Position numbers and translations under genes: made by a program
Shown: piece after piece, positions 18,512 to 28,238 of the stretch
Layout of the letters: every line of letters starts with the position of its first letter
Numbering within the stretch: the first letter of the stretch is position 1
Notes under the pieces: model-generated
Databases searched by the model: none
What the model saw: the letters and a program-made list of their open reading frames with translations, nothing else
Told to the model about the DNA's origin: nothing
From: Sphingobium sp. CR2-8
Lineage (GTDB): Bacteria; Pseudomonadota; Alphaproteobacteria; Sphingomonadales; Sphingomonadaceae
Length of the DNA stretch: 64,000 nucleotides
Assembly: GCF_035818615.1 (NCBI RefSeq)
Contig: NZ_JAYKZY010000002.1
Location: 2,668,501-2,732,500, forward strand
Direction of reading: 5' to 3'

Positions 18512-19804
18512 TTATTCGGCCGGGACCGCGACGGTTGCGCCGTCGGTCTTGCCATATTTCGCCAGCACCGCCTCAGTGATCGAGCCGGGCAGCGGCAGCG
18601 GCTTTTCAAAGCGCGAGATCAGCGGAAGGATGATCAGGAAGTGGGCGAAATAATAGGCCGCCGCGACCTGGCTCATCATGACATAGGGTTCTTCCGCCGG
18701 CGCGCCGCCCAACCAGCCCAGTATCAGCACGTCAATGACGAGTATCCAGAAGAACTTGTTGAAGGTCGGCCGATATTTGCCCGACCGCACCGGCGAGGTG
18801 TCGAGCCAGGGCAGGAAGAAGAGCAGCAGGATCGACGCGAACATCGCCAGCACGCCCAGCAGCTTGGCGGGGACGAAGAAGAAGTCCACCGTGAAGGCGC
18901 GCAGGATGGCGTAGAAGGGCCAGAAATACCATTCCGGCACGATGTGAGCGGGGGTCGAGAGCGGGTTCGCCTCGATATAGTTATCCGGATGGCCCAGGAA
19001 GTTGGGCGCGAAGAACAGCAGGATCGAGAAGGCGATCAGGAAGACGCCCGCGCCGAAACCATCCTTGGCGGTGTAATAGGGATGGAAGGGCACAGTGTCC
19101 TGCGGCCCCTTCACTTCCACGCCGGTCGGGTTCGAGGACCCCGGAATATGCAGCGCCCAGATGTGCAGGATGATGACGCCCGCAATCACGAAGGGCAGCA
19201 GGAAGTGCAGCGAGAAGAAGCGGTTGAGCGAGGCGTTGCCGGGGGCAAAGCCGCCCAGAAGCCAGGTCTGGATCGGCTCGCCCACGACCGGGATCGCGCC
19301 GAACAGGCCGGTGATGACCTTCGCACCCCAATAGCTCATCTGCCCCCAGGGCAACACATAGCCCATGAAGGCTGTCGCCATCATCAGCAGGAAGATGACG
19401 AGGCCGAGCAGCCACACCATTTCGCGAGGCGCCTTGTAGGAGCCGAAATAGAGGCCGCGGAAGATGTGGAGATAGACCACGATGAAGAAGAAGCTGGCGC
19501 CGTTGGCGTGCGCATAGCGCATCAGCCAGCCGGCATTGACGTCGCGCATCGTCTGTTCGACGGTGCCGAAAGCGACCAGGTCATTGGCGCCATAATGCAT
19601 CGCCATGATGATGCCGGTCACGATCTGGATCACCAGCGCCAAGCCGGCGAGAACACCGAAGTTCCAGAAATAGTTGAGGTTGCGCGGCACCGGATAGCCA
19701 GCGCCGATCGCATTGTAGACGAGGCGCGGCACAGGCAGCTTCTCGTCGACCCACTGCATCACGGGATGCTTCGGCGTATAATGCTCAGCCCAGGGAAAGC
19801 TCAT
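18512..19804 (-). CDS. petB: Cytochrome b of the cytochrome bc1 complex
   Basis: The product is 430 residues, the core membrane subunit that oxidises ubiquinol. N-terminal helices carry the haem b histidines ([55 protein letters not shown]). The quinol-oxidation-site PEWY motif appears as [15 protein letters not shown]. Eight transmembrane segments can be counted. The gap to petA is 11 bases. Confidence 0.97.
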   Translation of the reverse strand: MSFPWAEHYTPKHPVMQWVDEKLPVPRLVYNAIGAGYPVPRNLNYFWNFGVLAGLALVIQIVTGIIMAMHYGANDLVAFGTVEQTMRDVNAGWLMRYAHANGASFFFIVVYLHIFRGLYFGSYKAPREMVWLLGLVIFLLMMATAFMGYVLPWGQMSYWGAKVITGLFGAIPVVGEPIQTWLLGGFAPGNASLNRFFSLHFLLPFVIAGVIILHIWALHIPGSSNPTGVEVKGPQDTVPFHPYYTAKDGFGAGVFLIAFSILLFFAPNFLGHPDNYIEANPLSTPAHIVPEWYFWPFYAILRAFTVDFFFVPAKLLGVLAMFASILLLFFLPWLDTSPVRSGKYRPTFNKFFWILVIDVLILGWLGGAPAEEPYVMMSQVAAAYYFAHFLIILPLISRFEKPLPLPGSITEAVLAKYGKTDGATVAVPAE

Positions 19805-19815
19805 CGTTTCTTACC

Positions 19816-20382
19816 TCAGCCTACGAGAATGGCGGTGTCGGAAGTGAAGCTGAACTTCGGCACTTCCAGGTTCTTGGGCGCGGGGCCTTTGCGGATGCGC
19901 GCAGCGGTGTCGTAGGACGACCCGTGGCAAGGGCAGAAATAGCCGCCAAATTCGCCGCGATTTTCACCTTCGCCCGCGCCCAGCGGCACGCAGCCCAGAT
20001 GGGTGCAGACGCCCATCGTCACCAGCCACTCCTTCTTGCCGTCGACGGTGCGCTCTTCCAGCGTCTGCGGGTCGCGCAGGGTGGAGGCGTCGACCTTGTC
20101 GGCTTCGGCGATTTCCTTGGGGGTCAGCTGGCGCACGAAGAGCGGCTGGCTGCGGAAGGTGGTCTTGATCGCCTGGCCCGGCTGGATCGCGGACAAGTCG
20201 ACTTCGGTCGACGCGAGGGCCAGCACGTCGGCGCTGGGGTTCATCTGGTCGATGAGCGGCAGGACCACGGCGACCGCGCCGACTCCCGCAAAGCTCACCG
20301 CGGCGATGTTGATAAAATCGCGGCGGCGCACGCCATCTTCGCCGGATGGACCCGTGCCGTCTATATGTTCAACGCTCGCCAT
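19816..20382 (-). CDS. petA: Ubiquinol-cytochrome c reductase iron-sulfur (Rieske) subunit
   Basis: The product is 188 residues. The N-terminus has a twin-arginine-like sequence (GVRRRDFINIAAVSFAG) leading into a membrane anchor. The [2Fe-2S] boxes are CTHLGCVPLG and FCPCHGSSYD. It is the first gene of petABC and carries electrons from quinol to cytochrome c1. Confidence 0.97.
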   Translation of the reverse strand: MASVEHIDGTGPSGEDGVRRRDFINIAAVSFAGVGAVAVVLPLIDQMNPSADVLALASTEVDLSAIQPGQAIKTTFRSQPLFVRQLTPKEIAEADKVDASTLRDPQTLEERTVDGKKEWLVTMGVCTHLGCVPLGAGEGENRGEFGGYFCPCHGSSYDTAARIRKGPAPKNLEVPKFSFTSDTAILVG

Positions 20383-20591
20383 GCACCTCTACCCTTGCAA
20401 TAACGTTCCCTGATCCCGCCGCAATGCCGTGATCGACCCTGTTTATCAAGGGATTTACGGTGCCATATAGATACGGCCCCCGCCTACCCCCTGGCGTGGT
20501 TCGGGGCCTGATAACCGGACTGGCGGCTCTTTGCCAACAGCAAACTCGCCAGCCCTATGACAATTTGCCGCAGTGCATTAAGGCGCGGGGC

Positions 20592-21050
20592 ATGCGTATT
20601 GCCCTTTATCAACCCGAAATCGCCGGCAATGTCGGCGCGATCCTGCGTCTGGCGGCCTGCTTCGCCGTGCCTGTGGACATCATCATGCCGACCGGATTCG
20701 CTTTCTCCGACACACGGCTCAAACGCGCGGCGATGGATTATGGGGAGGCCGCCGATGTCACCCGCCACGCCAATTTCGCCGATTTCGACGCCGCGCGTCG
20801 CGCGCAGGGCCGCCGCCTGATGCTGATGAGCGCCCACGCCTCCCAGAAACTGCCGGATGTTCAGTTTCAGGCCGACGACGTCCTGTTGATGGGATCGGAA
20901 AGCGCAGGCGTGCCGACCGACGTGCGCGATCTGGCCGATGTTCGCATCCGCATCCCGATGGCGCCCGGCTTTCGATCGCTGAACATCGCCGTTTCGACCG
21001 GCATCGCCGTCGCCGAAGCCCTTCGCCAGACCGGAAAGTTTCCTGAATGA
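20592..21050 (+). CDS. trmL: tRNA (cytidine(34)-2'-O)-methyltransferase
   Basis: A SPOUT-fold methyltransferase of 152 residues. The start MRIALYQPEIAGNVGAILRL, then VLLMGSESAGVP (motif 2) and FRSLNIAVSTGIAVAEALRQ (motif 3, trefoil-knot SAM site) are typical of TrmL. It methylates the wobble base of certain tRNA-Leu isoacceptors. ATG 20592 gives the exact family N-terminus; an ATG 44 codons upstream would add an unrelated extension. Its stop overlaps the hemF start (ATGA). Confidence 0.93.
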   Translation: MRIALYQPEIAGNVGAILRLAACFAVPVDIIMPTGFAFSDTRLKRAAMDYGEAADVTRHANFADFDAARRAQGRRLMLMSAHASQKLPDVQFQADDVLLMGSESAGVPTDVRDLADVRIRIPMAPGFRSLNIAVSTGIAVAEALRQTGKFPE

Positions 21051-21936
21051 CCGACAGCAATCCGATTCCCACCGTCCCCTTCCCCCTGGACGCCCGACAG
21101 CAGGCGGCGCGCAGTTGGTTCGAATCGCTGCGCGACCGTATCTGCGCGGCGTTCGAGGCGATCGAGCGCGAAGCGGGCAGCGACGCGCGCTTCGGCTATA
21201 CCGCCTGGGACCGGGAAGCCGAAGGCCAGGCGCCGGGCGAAGGCGGCGGTGGCGTGCGCGGCGTGATGAAGGGCAAGGTCTTCGAAAAGGTCGGCGTCAA
21301 CGTGTCGACCGTGGGCGGCGAATTCGCCCCCGGCTTCGCCCAGACAATTCATGGCGCGGCCGACAACCCCGCCTTCTTCGCCACCGGGATCAGCCTGGTC
21401 GCGCATATGGCCAATCCCCACGTCCCGGCCGTGCATATGAACACCCGCTATCTGGTCACGACCAAAAGCTGGTTCGGCGGCGGCGCCGACCTCAATCCGC
21501 CCCTGCCCAGGCCCGAGGATACGGATCATTTCCACGCCATGTTCAAGGCCGCCTGCGACGCGCATGACCCGGACCATTATCCCCGATTCAAAGCATGGGC
21601 GGACGAATATTTCTTCATCCCCCATCGCGGTGTCCATCGCGGTGTCGGCGGCATCTTCTACGATCATCTCGAATGCGCGGACGATGTGGCGTTCGATGCG
21701 AATTTCGCCTTCACCCGCGCGGTGGGCGACGCCTTTCTAAACGCGTTCCCCCGATCGTGCGGCGGCGTATGGACGACCCATGGAGCGAGGCGGACTATCG
21801 CACCATGCTGGAATGGCGCGGGCGCTACGCCGAATTCAACCTGGTGCATGATCGCGGCACCCTGTTCGGCCTCAAGACCGGCGGCAATATCGACGCCATT
21901 TTGATGAGCCTGCCACCGATGGCGAGCTGGAGCTGA
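21047..21936 (+). pseudogene. hemF: Oxygen-dependent coproporphyrinogen III oxidase, broken by a one-base frameshift
   Basis: Codons 1-235 encode clear HemF sequence (VNVSTVGGEFAPGFA, PAVHMNTRYLVTT, WFGGGADLNPP, FFIPHRGVHRGVGGIFYDHL). The frame breaks at a run of five Cs (21748-21752). The family C-terminus then continues in the next frame: PIVRRRMDDPWSEADYRTM, EFNLVHDRGTLFGLKTGGN, ILMSLPPMASW, ending at 21936. One extra C would restore a normal 296-residue enzyme. Unrepaired, translation would end at 21904 with about 50 wrong residues and lose conserved C-terminal active-site sequence. This could be a real mutation or an assembly error in a homopolymer. HemF makes protoporphyrinogen precursors for haem; no oxygen-independent HemN is visible in the window. 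Confidence 0.9.
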
Positions 21937-21940
21937 CATC

Positions 21941-22531
21941 GTGGCGCTGACGCCGGTCGAGCCGGGGATGGTGGCGACGATCGTCACCCATCTGGAAATG
22001 CGCGAACGACCAAGGCCCGCGCCGATCCCGCCTGCCCCCTTGCGCCTCGTGCCTTGGAAGACGGCGGATCTGGACGCCTATCGCACGCTGTTCCGCCGGG
22101 TCGGCGCGCCGTGGCTGTGGTTTTCGCGGCTGGTCATGCAGGATTCGGAGCTGGCCGCGATCGTCCACGACCCGGCGGTGGAGGTCTATGCCGTCACCGA
22201 TCCGCGCAGCACCGAAGTCGGCTTGCTGGAACTCGATTTCCGGTCCCTGCCCGATTGTGAACTGGGCTTTTTCGGGCTGGTGCCGGAATTGAATGGCAAG
22301 GGGCTGGGCGGCTGGCTGATGGCGCAGGCCAAATCGCTGGCCTGGCGCAAGGGCGTGGAGCGGTTCTGGGTCCACACCTGCACGCTCGACAGCCCGGTCG
22401 CGCTGGGATTCTACGTCAAATCCGGCTTCGTCCCCTATGGCCGGGAGATCGAGACGTTCGCCGATCCACGCCTCGTCGGCATACTGCCGCGCGACGCCGC
22501 GCCGCATGTGCCGATATTGGGACGCCTCTAG
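21941..22531 (+). CDS. GNAT family N-acetyltransferase
   Basis: The product is 196 residues. The acetyl-CoA binding core is visible as ELGFFGLVPELNGKGLGGWLM, where PELNGKGLGG corresponds to the Q/RxxGxG/A loop, followed by FWVHTCTLDSPVALGFYVKSGFVPYG. The acceptor is unknown. It begins with GTG four bases after the hemF stop and is probably co-transcribed with trmL and hemF. Its stop overlaps the convergent membrane gene by four bases. Confidence 0.85.
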   Translation: MALTPVEPGMVATIVTHLEMRERPRPAPIPPAPLRLVPWKTADLDAYRTLFRRVGAPWLWFSRLVMQDSELAAIVHDPAVEVYAVTDPRSTEVGLLELDFRSLPDCELGFFGLVPELNGKGLGGWLMAQAKSLAWRKGVERFWVHTCTLDSPVALGFYVKSGFVPYGREIETFADPRLVGILPRDAAPHVPILGRL

Positions 22532-23343
22532 CGAAAGGTGTCGGCCACGTCCTGCGGCTGCGCCTGACGATAGAGCCGCGCCAGCATCACCAGCATATAG
22601 ACCTGAACGATGCTCGACACGGCCGCCCCCGCAATCCCACCGGCCAGGCGCGCACCGTCCGGCCCGGCGATCATGCCGCCGAGCAGACCCACGATCAGCT
22701 GCGCCACCGATGCGGCGATGGTCGACAGCAGCATCACGAGGACGAGGAAGCCGAAAAGCCGCCAGAAATGGCCGCGCGTCAGCGCCCAGGCGCGGCGCAG
22801 CGAGTCCATCACGCCCGCCCGGCTGTCGATCACGACCGGGTTGAGCAGGACCAGCCGGATGCTGGCGAAAAACACTGCGCCGACCGCAGCGAAGCCCAGC
22901 AGCAGACCGATCGCGGCGGCCAGTTGCTTGGACGCGAGCGAAAAGACCACGCCGACCAGCACCGCCACCGTGAAGATGCCAGCGACCAGGCCGACCACGA
23001 CCAGCGCCGTCCCGATCAGGACCGGCAATCGCGCAAAGCTCATGCGCAGCGCTTCCCCGACGCTGATGCCGGGGCGCAGCGCCAGGGCGAACAGGGCGAG
23101 CGATCCGAACCAGATGAGGATGATGGTCAACAGCATCGCCAGCGCGAAGCCGGGCGGCATGGCCGGAATCGTGTCCGGCTTGGGCGCGGCGAACCAGGCC
23201 TGCAATTCGGGCGGCGTCATTTCCTGCAGGATCAGGCCAGGCAGCGCCACGAACAACAAAGCCACCGGGAACAGCAGCGTCGCTTCGCGCGCGACGAAGA
23301 CGACCGCCTCCTCCCACGCCTTGCCGATCGACATTGTCGTCAT
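22528..23343 (-). CDS. Integral membrane protein of unknown function
   Basis: The product is 271 residues with six long hydrophobic segments (about residues 22-40, 66-88, 105-132, 138-165, 192-220 and 232-258). A conserved-looking segment SIRLVLLNPVVIDSRAGVMDSLRRAWALTRGHFWRLFGFLVL resembles the glycerophosphodiester phosphodiesterase membrane-domain/DUF7847-type proteins found in many bacteria. No catalytic motif is seen. Confidence 0.75.
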   Translation of the reverse strand: MTTMSIGKAWEEAVVFVAREATLLFPVALLFVALPGLILQEMTPPELQAWFAAPKPDTIPAMPPGFALAMLLTIILIWFGSLALFALALRPGISVGEALRMSFARLPVLIGTALVVVGLVAGIFTVAVLVGVVFSLASKQLAAAIGLLLGFAAVGAVFFASIRLVLLNPVVIDSRAGVMDSLRRAWALTRGHFWRLFGFLVLVMLLSTIAASVAQLIVGLLGGMIAGPDGARLAGGIAGAAVSSIVQVYMLVMLARLYRQAQPQDVADTFR

Positions 23344-23429
23344 ATCTATGCTGCCTGCCCTGTGATGCTAAAGCTCAAATGCGGCGCGAGACTTGATCGT
23401 TCGGCTCGCCCAAGTCAAGGAAGCGCCCC

Positions 23430-24146
23430 ATGTCCGACATGCCTCCCAATTCATCCCCTGCCCCGCCCCCCGCCCAAGACGTCGAATGGCGAATCGATCT
23501 GGGCCTGCGCGACTATCCGACCGCGCTGGCCGATATGGAGGCGCGCGCGGCGGCCATTGCCGCCGGGGAAGCGCCGGAACGGGTGTGGTTGCTGGAGCAT
23601 CCGCCGCTCTACACTGCCGGGACCAGCGCGGACCCCGCCGAACTGCTCGACTCGCGCTTTCCTGTCCATGATGCCGGGCGCGGCGGGCGCTACACCTATC
23701 ATGGGCCGGGGCAGCGGATCGGCTATCTCAACATCGATCTGGGCAAGCGCGGCAAGGATGTTCGCAACTTCGTCCATCATCTCGAAGGCTGGATGATCGC
23801 AGCACTGGGCGAAATGGGCGTTTTGGCGCGGCGCGAGGAAGGGCGTATCGGCATCTGGGCAGACGATCCGCAACAGGGCGAAGCGAAGATCGGCGCATTG
23901 GGCATCCGTGTGCGACGCTGGGTCACGCTCCACGGCTTTTCGATCAACGTCGATCCCGACCTGTCCCATTTCGGTGGCATCATACCGTGTGGCATCGCCG
24001 AATATCCGGTCACCAGCATCGCGGCACTGGGCGGCAACGCCTCCATGGCGGCGCTGGACGAGGCGCTCAAGACGCATTTCCCGGCGTTTCTCAGCCGCTT
24101 GCGCCGTTGCGGCACAGGGGTTGAGCAATGCGAAATGGGAAGCTAG
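23430..24146 (+). CDS. lipB: Lipoyl(octanoyl) transferase
   Basis: The product is 238 residues. LipB signatures: [58 protein letters not shown] with the catalytic lysine, and [14 protein letters not shown] with the catalytic cysteine. It moves octanoate from acyl carrier protein to the lipoyl domains of dehydrogenase complexes. AAGGAAG precedes ATG 23430. Confidence 0.95.
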   Translation: MSDMPPNSSPAPPPAQDVEWRIDLGLRDYPTALADMEARAAAIAAGEAPERVWLLEHPPLYTAGTSADPAELLDSRFPVHDAGRGGRYTYHGPGQRIGYLNIDLGKRGKDVRNFVHHLEGWMIAALGEMGVLARREEGRIGIWADDPQQGEAKIGALGIRVRRWVTLHGFSINVDPDLSHFGGIIPCGIAEYPVTSIAALGGNASMAALDEALKTHFPAFLSRLRRCGTGVEQCEMGS

Positions 24147-24208
24147 GGTCGCGCCTTCTGTTGCCGGGTGGACGCCTGCCGGGCATGGACCGCCGCAAGG
24201 AGACAGGG

Positions 24209-24484
24209 ATGCGCCATATCGTTACCGCCACGCTGATCGTCGGCTGCCTGTCGCTGGCCGCCTGCGGTGGCAAGGAAGAAGGCGGCAACAAGGTGCAGAT
24301 GAAGGATATGGAAGTGGTGGACGGCACCGCGACCGACGCCATGACCGACCTGGACGGCGTCCAAAGCGAGGGCACGGCGATTGCCCTGCCGGAAGGCAAC
24401 GCCGCGGCCAATGGCAGCGCGCCCGCAAAGGCCGACCCTGAAAAGGCACCGGCGCAGGAAGCGGAAGTCCTGTCCGACCAATAA
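24209..24484 (+). CDS. Small lipoprotein, function unknown
   Basis: The product is 91 residues. A signal peptide MRHIVTATLIVGCLSLAAC ends in a lipobox (LAAC), so the mature protein should be lipid-anchored at Cys19. The rest is polar and Ala/Glu/Asp-rich with no known domain. ATG 24209 has AAGGAG upstream; longer in-frame starts are inside lipB and would bury the signal peptide. Confidence 0.75.
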   Translation: MRHIVTATLIVGCLSLAACGGKEEGGNKVQMKDMEVVDGTATDAMTDLDGVQSEGTAIALPEGNAAANGSAPAKADPEKAPAQEAEVLSDQ

Positions 24485-24570
24485 AGCAGGCTTGCATCGT
24501 TCAGGACCGATACAGTCGCGAAAATAGAATGAAGACGCTGATATGGCGCGCTTCCAGAGAGGCAGAATCA

Positions 24571-25263
24571 ATGACATTGCGTTCCCCGTTGCGCCGCGCG
24601 ATCGCCGGTTTGACCCTGGCTGTCGCGCCGATGATCGCGCAACCGGCATCGGCCCAGTTTTTCTGGTCGCCCCCCGATCTGAGCGCACCGCCGCTGACTG
24701 ACGAGGCGGCTGCGACCGCCATGGGTCTGCCCGGCGCGACGGCGGCGGAGATCAAGGCAGGCCTCGCCTGGAATTTGCGCGCGGCGCTCAACGTCGGCGC
24801 GCTGCAATGCCAGTTCGAACCGACCTTGCTGTCTATCAGCAATTACAACGCGATGATCGCGCATCATGACGCGGAACTGGACGCTGCGCAGGCCGCCTTG
24901 CTCGCCTATTTCCAGCGGACCGCAGGCAAGGGCAAGGCGGGCCAGTCGGCGTCCGACATGTATAATACCCGTATCTATTCGGGCTATTCCACCGTTCAGG
25001 CGCAGAAGGGTTTCTGCCTCGCGACTGCGGAAGTCGGACGGCAGGCCATCTTTGCCGACCGCGGCACCCTGCACGAAGTGGGCCGCGCGGGGTTGGGATC
25101 GATCAAGAAATCGCTGGTTGCGGCAGGCGAGCAATTTTATGGGTCGCCCGGTTATGACTATGTCGTCGCCCTCCCCTCATTCGACCCCAAATGCTGGAAG
25201 AAGGGCGTCCTCCTGCCCCTGTGCCAGCAGGCCTGGAACGACAAAATCGGGCTGAAGCCCTGA
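24571..25263 (+). CDS. Secreted protein of unknown function
   Basis: The product is 230 residues from ATG 24571, chosen because it starts a clean signal peptide (RRAIAGLTLAVAPMIAQPASA-Q). An ATG 14 codons upstream is possible. The mature part has four cysteines and a helix-rich look (YNAMIAHHDAELDAAQAALL) but no motif I recognise. It sits alone between the lipoprotein gene and the convergent queE. Confidence 0.7.
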   Translation: MTLRSPLRRAIAGLTLAVAPMIAQPASAQFFWSPPDLSAPPLTDEAAATAMGLPGATAAEIKAGLAWNLRAALNVGALQCQFEPTLLSISNYNAMIAHHDAELDAAQAALLAYFQRTAGKGKAGQSASDMYNTRIYSGYSTVQAQKGFCLATAEVGRQAIFADRGTLHEVGRAGLGSIKKSLVAAGEQFYGSPGYDYVVALPSFDPKCWKKGVLLPLCQQAWNDKIGLKP

Positions 25264-25275
25264 TCGCCTGATCGG

Positions 25276-25923
25276 TTAACGCAGGCCCAGATATTTATGG
25301 GCCTGCACCGTTAGTCGCCATTGCGGCCGGTCCATGACTAGCGCGATGGCGGCACGGGCGTTGTCGGCGGCATGGGCATCGTCCAGCGGCTGGAGCAGGT
25401 GATGGTCGAACGCCCACCCCTCCATCGCCGCCACGTCCGCCAGGGCATGGCCGCCATCGGGCTGCGGCCAGACCAGCTTCAATTCGTTGCCCGACCGCTG
25501 CACGACGGCGCTGCCCGCCTTGGGACTGATGCAGATCCAGTCGATGCCGGGATGGACGGGCAAGGTGCCGTTGCTCTCGATCGCGATGGTAAAACCGCGC
25601 GCATGCAGCGCGTCGACCAGCGCGTCGTCGACCTGCAACATCGGCTCGCCACCGGTCAGGACGATATAACGCCCCTCCGCCCTCTCGCCCCAAAAGCCAA
25701 GCGCCGCATCGGTCAGCGCATCGGCATGCGCGAACTTGCCGCCGCCCAGGCCGTCGGTGCCGACGAAATCGGTGTCGCAGAAGCGGCAGACGGCATCGCG
25801 CCTGTCCTGCTCCCGCCCGCTCCACAGATTGCAGCCGGCAAAACGTAGGAAGACGGCGCGCCGTCCGGCCTGCACCCCCTCCCCCTGAAGCGTCAGGAAC
25901 ATTTCCTTGACCGCATAGCTCAT
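25276..25923 (-). CDS. queE: 7-carboxy-7-deazaguanine synthase
   Basis: A radical SAM enzyme of 215 residues. The iron-sulfur motif is the QueE variant CNLWSGREQDRRDAVCRFC, with a long insertion between the first and second cysteines. MFLTLQGEGVQAGRRAVFLR precedes it and VLTGGEPMLQ and CISPKAG follow. It ring-contracts carboxytetrahydropterin in the queuosine pathway. It lies 13 bases downstream of queC. ATG 25923 begins at the family N-terminus (MSYAVKEMFLT). Confidence 0.95.
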   Translation of the reverse strand: MSYAVKEMFLTLQGEGVQAGRRAVFLRFAGCNLWSGREQDRRDAVCRFCDTDFVGTDGLGGGKFAHADALTDAALGFWGERAEGRYIVLTGGEPMLQVDDALVDALHARGFTIAIESNGTLPVHPGIDWICISPKAGSAVVQRSGNELKLVWPQPDGGHALADVAAMEGWAFDHHLLQPLDDAHAADNARAAIALVMDRPQWRLTVQAHKYLGLR

Positions 25924-25936
25924 CGCCGTCCGCCTT

Positions 25937-26629
25937 TCAGGGCTGCGCGGCGTAGATGGTGGGATCGGGCAGGCCTGCTTCCTGATAACCCTTGGACCGC
26001 AGGCGGCAACTGTCGCACAGGCCGCAATGCTTGCCGTCGGGCGTCGGATCATAGCAGGACCAACTGATGCCCGCGTCCAGCCCCAGCCGATCGGCTTCGC
26101 GCGCGATGTCCGCCTTGCTCATAAATTGCAGCGGCGTCTGGATACGGATCGGATGGCCTTCCACCCCCGCCTTCGTCGCCAGCGTGGCCATCTTCTGGAA
26201 GGCGTCGATAAATTCGGGACGACAGTCGGGATAGCCCGAATAATCGAGCGCGTTGACACCGATGAAGATGTCGCTCGCACCCGCCACTTCGGCCAGGCCC
26301 AGCGTCAGGGACAGGAAGATGGTGTTGCGCGCCGGGACATAGGTCACCGGAATTGCATCGCCCACCCCGCCCTTCGGCACGGCGATGTCGGCGGTCAGGG
26401 CCGATCCGCCAAAGGCCGTCAAGTCCAGCGGCAGGACGATGTGCCGGATCGCGTTGAGCGCTTCGGCGACGCGCGCGGCGGCGCGCAGCTCGACACGATG
26501 CCGCTGATTATAGTCAATCGACAAAGCGAGGATGCGATAGCCGGCCTCGCGCGCCAGACCGCCCGCAACCATTGAGTCGAGCCCGCCAGACAGCAGCACG
26601 ACGGCGAATTTTCCGTTATTGGCAACCAT
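25937..26629 (-). CDS. queC: 7-cyano-7-deazaguanine synthase
   Basis: The product is 230 residues. It has the PP-loop motif [14 protein letters not shown] for ATP and the C-terminal zinc-binding [20 protein letters not shown] cluster. It turns carboxydeazaguanine into preQ0 for queuosine tRNA modification. It forms an operon with queE. The 46-base leader upstream is too short for a preQ1 riboswitch. Confidence 0.96.
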   Translation of the reverse strand: MVANNGKFAVVLLSGGLDSMVAGGLAREAGYRILALSIDYNQRHRVELRAAARVAEALNAIRHIVLPLDLTAFGGSALTADIAVPKGGVGDAIPVTYVPARNTIFLSLTLGLAEVAGASDIFIGVNALDYSGYPDCRPEFIDAFQKMATLATKAGVEGHPIRIQTPLQFMSKADIAREADRLGLDAGISWSCYDPTPDGKHCGLCDSCRLRSKGYQEAGLPDPTIYAAQP

Positions 26630-26675
26630 GGTCCCGCGCTACCCTTCACCGCGGCGCGGTGCAAGCGTCGGACGA

Positions 26676-27086
26676 TCAGGGGCATTCGCCAATGCGCCGT
26701 CCTTCCGCCGAGAAAGAGAAGGGCGCGCCGTTCGCTATGCCCTGCGAACGGATCTGCACCAGCCGGTTGGTCTCCACGCGCAGGTCGGTGCGGCCATTGC
26801 CCGCTGCGGCGCAATCATAGGTGACCGTGACCGCATGCGCGTCGTCGCTGACGATGAAGCTGCGGCACATGGTACGACCATGCTGGACCTGCAACAGTTG
26901 GCGCAGGTCGCTGATGCAGAGCTTGCGCGTTTCGGCGCCTTCCCCGCGACCACGCAACTCCCATTCGCCGGTCTCCAACCCGCGCAAGGCCTGCGGCGCG
27001 GGCGCATTTGCCGCCGCCCAGGCCGAACCCGTCATTGCCGTCACTATCGCCAGTGCGCCGAACGCACGCAATCCCGCTACCGTCAT
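26676..27086 (-). CDS. Secreted protein, possibly DUF3617-like
   Basis: The product is 136 residues with a signal peptide ending TGSAWA-A. The pattern GEWELRGRGEGAETRKLC, then CRSFIV and later VTYDC resembles DUF3617 proteins (GxWE start, spaced cysteines). Function is unknown. It is upstream of queC with a 46-base gap and may share its transcript. Confidence 0.65.
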   Translation of the reverse strand: MTVAGLRAFGALAIVTAMTGSAWAAANAPAPQALRGLETGEWELRGRGEGAETRKLCISDLRQLLQVQHGRTMCRSFIVSDDAHAVTVTYDCAAAGNGRTDLRVETNRLVQIRSQGIANGAPFSFSAEGRRIGECP

Positions 27087-27205
27087 GATCCCGCCCGTTT
27101 CTTCCAGAAAGCCATAAGGGCCATGCCATATAATTACGGCATTTTGATAGCGCCCACGACCGCACCTGCCCCAATCGCAAATATCCCGGCCAAGGCCCTT
27201 TGGGA

Positions 27206-28114
27206 TCAGTGCGCGACAAAACTATCGAGCGCGAGCGGAAAGAGGCGCGAGCAAAAGGCGCAATCCACCCCGATAATGCCCTTTTCATCCGCCATTTCCG
27301 CCCGTTCGCTGGCAGGGAAGCGCCCGATGACGTCGCGGATATGATCCAGGTCGCATCGGCATCCCTTGGCCAGGGGCGTGGGGTCGGTGGCCCGCACCTC
27401 CTCCTCTTCATGGAACAACCGCCACACGATGTCGGTCAGCGGCAGCGCTTCGTCGGTCAGCTCGTCCGCCTTCAATGTCTGGGCCAGCGCTTGGACATGT
27501 TCCCATTCGGGATGGTCGTGCCGGACATGCAGCCGCTCGCGCCCCACTTCGCCTTCGGGCAGATGCTGGAGCAGAAGGCCGCCTGCAAGGCAACCCGCGC
27601 CCTTCTCATGCCGGGTCGCGATCTGGATGATGCTAGGGATCTGTTCGGACTGGAAGAAATAATGTTCGGCCGCCTCGGCCAGCGATTGCCCTTCCAGCGG
27701 GACGATGCCCTGATACCGCTCGCCCGACACCGACTGGTCGAAGGTGATCGCCAGATAGCCCTTGCCGAACAGCCCGAACAGGGTCGGGTCCGCGCCCTGT
27801 TCGGCCAGGCGGTCCGCATCGAATTTGGCGTACCCGCGCACGTCGCCATCCTTGTAATCGGCGACCAGCAGGCTGACGACGCCATTTTCCGTCTGCGCCT
27901 GCAAGGTCAGCTGACCGTTCGCCTGCTTGAGCGTGCTGCCGAGCAGAGCCGCCAGCACCAGCGCGGAGGCGAGCAACCGCTCGATCGCAGGCGGATAGGC
28001 ATGAGCGGCCAGCACCTGATCCAGCACCGGACCCAGCCGCACGAGGCGACCGCGCGCATGGCGCGAGGGGATGGTGAAGCCAAGGGCCTGATCGATATGG
28101 GCGGAGGCGGACAT
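27206..28114 (-). CDS. hslO: Redox-regulated chaperone Hsp33
   Basis: The product is 302 residues. The C-terminal zinc switch is present as GCRCD (CxC) and VDCAFCSRLF (CxxC), and the N-terminal holdase domain includes ALVLAALLGSTLKQANGQLTLQAQ. Oxidation of the four cysteines releases zinc and activates the chaperone in the cytoplasm. ATG 28114 was chosen over an ATG 56 codons upstream, because that extension reads through the intergenic hairpin region and has no family match. Confidence 0.93.
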   Translation of the reverse strand: MSASAHIDQALGFTIPSRHARGRLVRLGPVLDQVLAAHAYPPAIERLLASALVLAALLGSTLKQANGQLTLQAQTENGVVSLLVADYKDGDVRGYAKFDADRLAEQGADPTLFGLFGKGYLAITFDQSVSGERYQGIVPLEGQSLAEAAEHYFFQSEQIPSIIQIATRHEKGAGCLAGGLLLQHLPEGEVGRERLHVRHDHPEWEHVQALAQTLKADELTDEALPLTDIVWRLFHEEEEVRATDPTPLAKGCRCDLDHIRDVIGRFPASERAEMADEKGIIGVDCAFCSRLFPLALDSFVAH

Positions 28115-28168
28115 GCTATGCTTTCTTCTCCCCTGTACGGGAGGAATTGGGGAACGGTCTGTTATGCA

Positions 28169-28193
28169 ATGGGAGGGAGCTGGCCCCTCCCAT
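28169..28193. repeat. Intergenic hairpin between hslO and argF
   Basis: ATGGGAGG (28169-28176) and CCTCCCAT (28186-28193) form a perfect 8-bp stem. A related purine/pyrimidine-rich string (CCCCCTCCCACACG) follows. There is no T run on either side, so it looks more like a dispersed repeat than a terminator. Confidence 0.5.
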
Positions 28194-28238
28194 ACCCCCT
28201 CCCACACGCGGCAGGGGAACCGACCATATAGGGTCGGG

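Noticed and set aside
17912..19915. 667-codon plus-strand open frame opposite petB and petC
   Set aside because: His/Arg/Asp-rich shadow frame with no domain; petB and petC are certain on the other strand.
26630..26675. preQ1 riboswitch before queC
   Set aside because: The gap is only 46 bases and lacks the hairpin and A-rich tail.
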